A model generated the notes under the pieces. The model saw nothing but the letters and a program-made list of their open reading frames with translations. It searched no databases and was not told where the DNA came from. A program made the position numbers and the translations under genes. A stretch of 6,383 nucleotides of DNA, taken from contig CANRIJ010000089.1 of assembly GCA_947630635.1 (NCBI GenBank), forward strand, positions 1-6,383, given 5' to 3'. The stretch comes from an uncultured Spirochaetaceae bacterium. Its GTDB lineage: Bacteria > Spirochaetota > Spirochaetia > Sphaerochaetales > Sphaerochaetaceae. Shown here piece by piece: positions 4,440-6,383 of this stretch. The stretch's first letter is position 1; the number at the start of each line of letters is the position of its first letter.

Positions 4440-6383
4440 TATGCTTCCTCCAGTTTTCTCTTCACTTCCTGAGTCTCTACGATCTCAAGAATATCCCCAA
4501 CCTCAAGATCCTGCCAGTTCTCGAGTCCGATTCCGCACTCATAGCCCTCATTGACCTCTTTCACATCGTCCTTGATTCTTCTTAAAGATGAGATTTTCAC
4601 AAGGCCTTTATTGAGTTGAATAGAGTCCCTGATAATCCTGGCAAAGGCATTTCGCTTTACCTTGCCCTCTATTACATAGGATCCGGCGATGATACCGATC
4701 TTTGGCACCTTGAAGAGCTGTCTTACCTCTGCCTTTCCGATATCTACTTCCTTGATATCAGGTGAGAGCTTTCCTTCCATGGCTGCCTTGATATCATCAA
4801 CTACATCGTAGATGATATTGTATTTCTTGATCTCAACCTTCTCTTGCTCAGCCAGTGCCTGTGCCCTAGGAGTTGGTCTTACGTTAAAGCCAATGACAAC
4901 GGCATCGGAAGCGGCTGCAAGAGAGATGTCGCTCTCAATGATTGCACCAGCGGAAGCTCTTAGGACATTGAGTTTTATTTCGCTGTTGGAGAGCTTTTCC
5001 AAAACGCCTTCCAAAGCCTCAACCGAACCCTGCACATCGCCTTTGATTATGACATTGAAGTCGATAATCTGGCCCTCAAGTATCTTATCCGAGAGGTTCT
5101 CAAGGGTGATCTTGTTCTTTGAAGAACCCTCCCCAAGCCTCTCAAGCTCCTGTCTCTTGGCTGCAATGCTCCTTGCAGTCTTCTCATCCTCTGTAACCTG
5201 GAAAGGATCTCCTGCTGATGGAATGTTAGAGAGTCCGATAATCTCAACCGGGTCCGATGGGCCCGCCTCGAGAATCTTCTTGCCCTTGTCATCAAACATG
5301 GCTCTGACTCTTCCGGAGTAGATGCCGGCAACATAGTAATCGCCCTGTCTCAGAGTTCCCTTCTGAATGATGATAGATGCAACTGTACCTCTTCCCTGGT
5401 CAATCCTTGACTCAAGAACCTTTCCCTCCGCTCTTACAGTTTGGTTTGCCTTGAGCTCTAGCATTTCAGCTTGGAGGAGTATTGTATCCAAAAGCTCGTC
5501 GATTCCCTCTTTCTTTAGTGCAGATATCTTGCAATAGAGTGTCTGTCCACCCCATTCTTCGGGCATGAGTCCAAGCTCAGAGAGCTGCTGCATAACCCTA
5601 TCTGGATTTGCGTCGTATAGATCCATTTTGTTAATAGCTACTATTATTGGGACTTTGGCTGCCTTTGCGTGGTCGATAGCCTCTTTCGTCTGAGGCATCA
5701 CACCATCATTTGCAGCTACAACCAGAACGACGATATCAGTGACTTGAGCGCCTCTTGCTCTCATCATTGAGAATGCTGCGTGTCCCGGGGTATCCAAGAA
5801 GACAATATCTCCCTTCTCAGTTGAGACCTTATAAGCGCCGATATGCTGTGTAATTCCGCCAAACTCTCCGCTGACGACATTTGTGTTTCTAATTGCATCC
5901 AGCAGCTTTGTCTTGCCGTGGTCTACATGTCCCATTACTGTGACAATAGGAGCACGTGGAACCTGGTCTTCTACTCTATCCTCCTCAGTCTCGATTATGG
6001 TCTCGTCATATAAAGAGACAAGGTGCACTGAGCAGTTATACTCGCTTGCTATAATCTCCACAGTCTCATGATCAATCTGCTGATTGATATTCACCATCAT
6101 GCCCATTGAAAAGAGCTTTGAGATTATATCGTTGGCTTTGAGATTCATCTTTTTTGCAAGTTCACCAACCGTGATTGACTCCATGATATCAATTGATTTG
6201 GGAACTGCTTGGAGTCTCTGGTCCTCTTTCTTCTTTCTATATACAAAATCAGTCTCCTGATCCTTTGTATATCTATCGTAGTCCTTCTTCTTGGAATTCT
6301 GAGAGAGTGATCTGCCCTTGCCCTTTTGATTTAGATCCAGGCTCTGCGTTGTGCCTTGTTTTGCCCCAAGGGGAGAGCGTGGG
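4439..6383 (-). CDS. infB: Translation initiation factor IF-2 (5' end beyond window)
   Basis: GTPase that brings initiator fMet-tRNA to the 30S subunit and promotes subunit joining in the cytoplasm. The frame stays open to the window edge, so the N-terminus is missing; 647 residues plus a TAA stop are visible. Numbering from the first visible residue: residues 1-60 are a basic, low-complexity linker rich in K, Q, S and D. An IF2_N-type helical domain follows (about 67-120, ITVGELAKKMNLKA). The G domain comes next, with G1 GHVDHGKT (151-158), G2 GGIT (175-178), G3 DTPGH (197-201), G4 NKMD (251-254) and G5 SAL (287-289). A beta-barrel domain II and the C-terminal domains complete it, including the conserved GDVQGSVEAL and VRPTPRAQ stretches. 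The first visible Met (6184) is not the start: it has no ribosome binding site, and the conserved PKSIDI residues lie in frame upstream. The stop shares one base with the rbfA start. All GTPase motifs are intact; identification is very secure. Confidence 0.98.
   Translation of the reverse strand, partial: PRSPLGAKQGTTQSLDLNQKGKGRSLSQNSKKKDYDRYTKDQETDFVYRKKKEDQRLQAVPKSIDIMESITVGELAKKMNLKANDIISKLFSMGMMVNINQQIDHETVEIIASEYNCSVHLVSLYDETIIETEEDRVEDQVPRAPIVTVMGHVDHGKTKLLDAIRNTNVVSGEFGGITQHIGAYKVSTEKGDIVFLDTPGHAAFSMMRARGAQVTDIVVLVVAANDGVMPQTKEAIDHAKAAKVPIIVAINKMDLYDANPDRVMQQLSELGLMPEEWGGQTLYCKISALKKEGIDELLDTILLQAEMLELKANQTVRAEGKVLESRIDQGRGTVASIIIQKGTLRQGDYYVAGIYSGRVRAMFDDKGKKILEAGPSDPVEIIGLSNIPSAGDPFQVTEDEKTARSIAAKRQELERLGEGSSKNKITLENLSDKILEGQIIDFNVIIKGDVQGSVEALEGVLEKLSNSEIKLNVLRASAGAIIESDISLAAASDAVVIGFNVRPTPRAQALAEQEKVEIKKYNIIYDVVDDIKAAMEGKLSPDIKEVDIGKAEVRQLFKVPKIGIIAGSYVIEGKVKRNAFARIIRDSIQLNKGLVKISSLRRIKDDVKEVNEGYECGIGLENWQDLEVGDILEIVETQEVKRKLEEA
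4447..4451 (-). promoter_or_regulatory. rbfA ribosome binding site inside the infB 3' end
   Basis: Minus-strand GGAGG, 7 bases before the rbfA ATG at 4439, lies within the last codons of infB (the KLEEA end). A strong site inside the upstream gene, combined with the TAATG junction, fits re-initiation plus independent loading on rbfA. Confidence 0.8.

Noticed and set aside
199..5279. Frequent recurrence of a short word like AGAATCT across the window
   Set aside because: The copies are irregularly spaced and fall in coding sequence in phase with common Ile, Leu, Glu and Lys codons. Codon preference explains them better than a repeat family or protein-binding site.
4812..5321. A 169-codon open frame on the plus strand
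   Set aside because: It lies wholly opposite conserved infB codons, its translation is serine/leucine-rich with no recognisable motif, and it is the kind of frame that coding bias on the other strand creates.
6182..6184. Internal ATG of infB as a true start or as a short IF2 isoform start
   Set aside because: No ribosome binding site precedes it, and conserved IF2_N residues continue in frame upstream to the window edge. It is simply the first Met visible in a truncated gene.
1..6383. A new defence, mobile or otherwise undescribed multi-gene system
   Set aside because: All coding space is taken up by six well-known core genes in a conserved order, with no gene-free stretch of useful size and no repeats, integrase, transposase or foreign-looking composition.

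Overview
The window is one uninterrupted, minus-strand stretch of a conserved translation and RNA-metabolism operon. In transcription order (right to left) it holds infB (5' end cut off by the window edge), rbfA, truB, ribF, rpsO and pnp. This is the familiar nusA-infB-rbfA-truB-(ribF)-rpsO-pnp cluster. There are no RNA genes, mobile elements, CRISPR arrays or clear intrinsic terminators, and no gene-free stretch longer than 17 bases.

The proteins look most like those of spirochaetes (Treponema/Sphaerochaeta-like, Spirochaetales). The clues are the TruB catalytic loop GTLDKFASGL (K where most bacteria have P), the IF2 stretch EFGGITQHIGAY with a preceding LYDETIIE segment, and the general wording of PNPase. 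This assignment rests on remembered family patterns, not on a search. Base composition is moderate (roughly 40-45% GC by eye) and even across the genes, with no sign of recent transfer.

Layout: infB 6383-4439 (C-terminal 647 residues), rbfA 4439-4077, truB 4087-3251, ribF 3251-2439, rpsO 2428-2162, pnp 2144-15. The junctions are very tight. infB/rbfA and truB/ribF share one base (TAATG), rbfA/truB overlap by 11 bases, the ribF stop codon is built into the rpsO ribosome binding site, and rpsO and pnp are 17 bases apart. A ribosome binding site right after the pnp stop suggests that the operon continues past position 1.

Together the genes cover initiation (IF2), 30S maturation (RbfA, S15), tRNA modification at U55 (TruB), flavin cofactor synthesis (RibF) and RNA turnover (PNPase). 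The one biologically unusual point is RibF. Its FAD synthetase half is intact, but the riboflavin kinase half is shortened and lacks the expected PTAN signature. I see no undescribed multi-gene system here; this is ordinary core-genome sequence with a few details worth checking.
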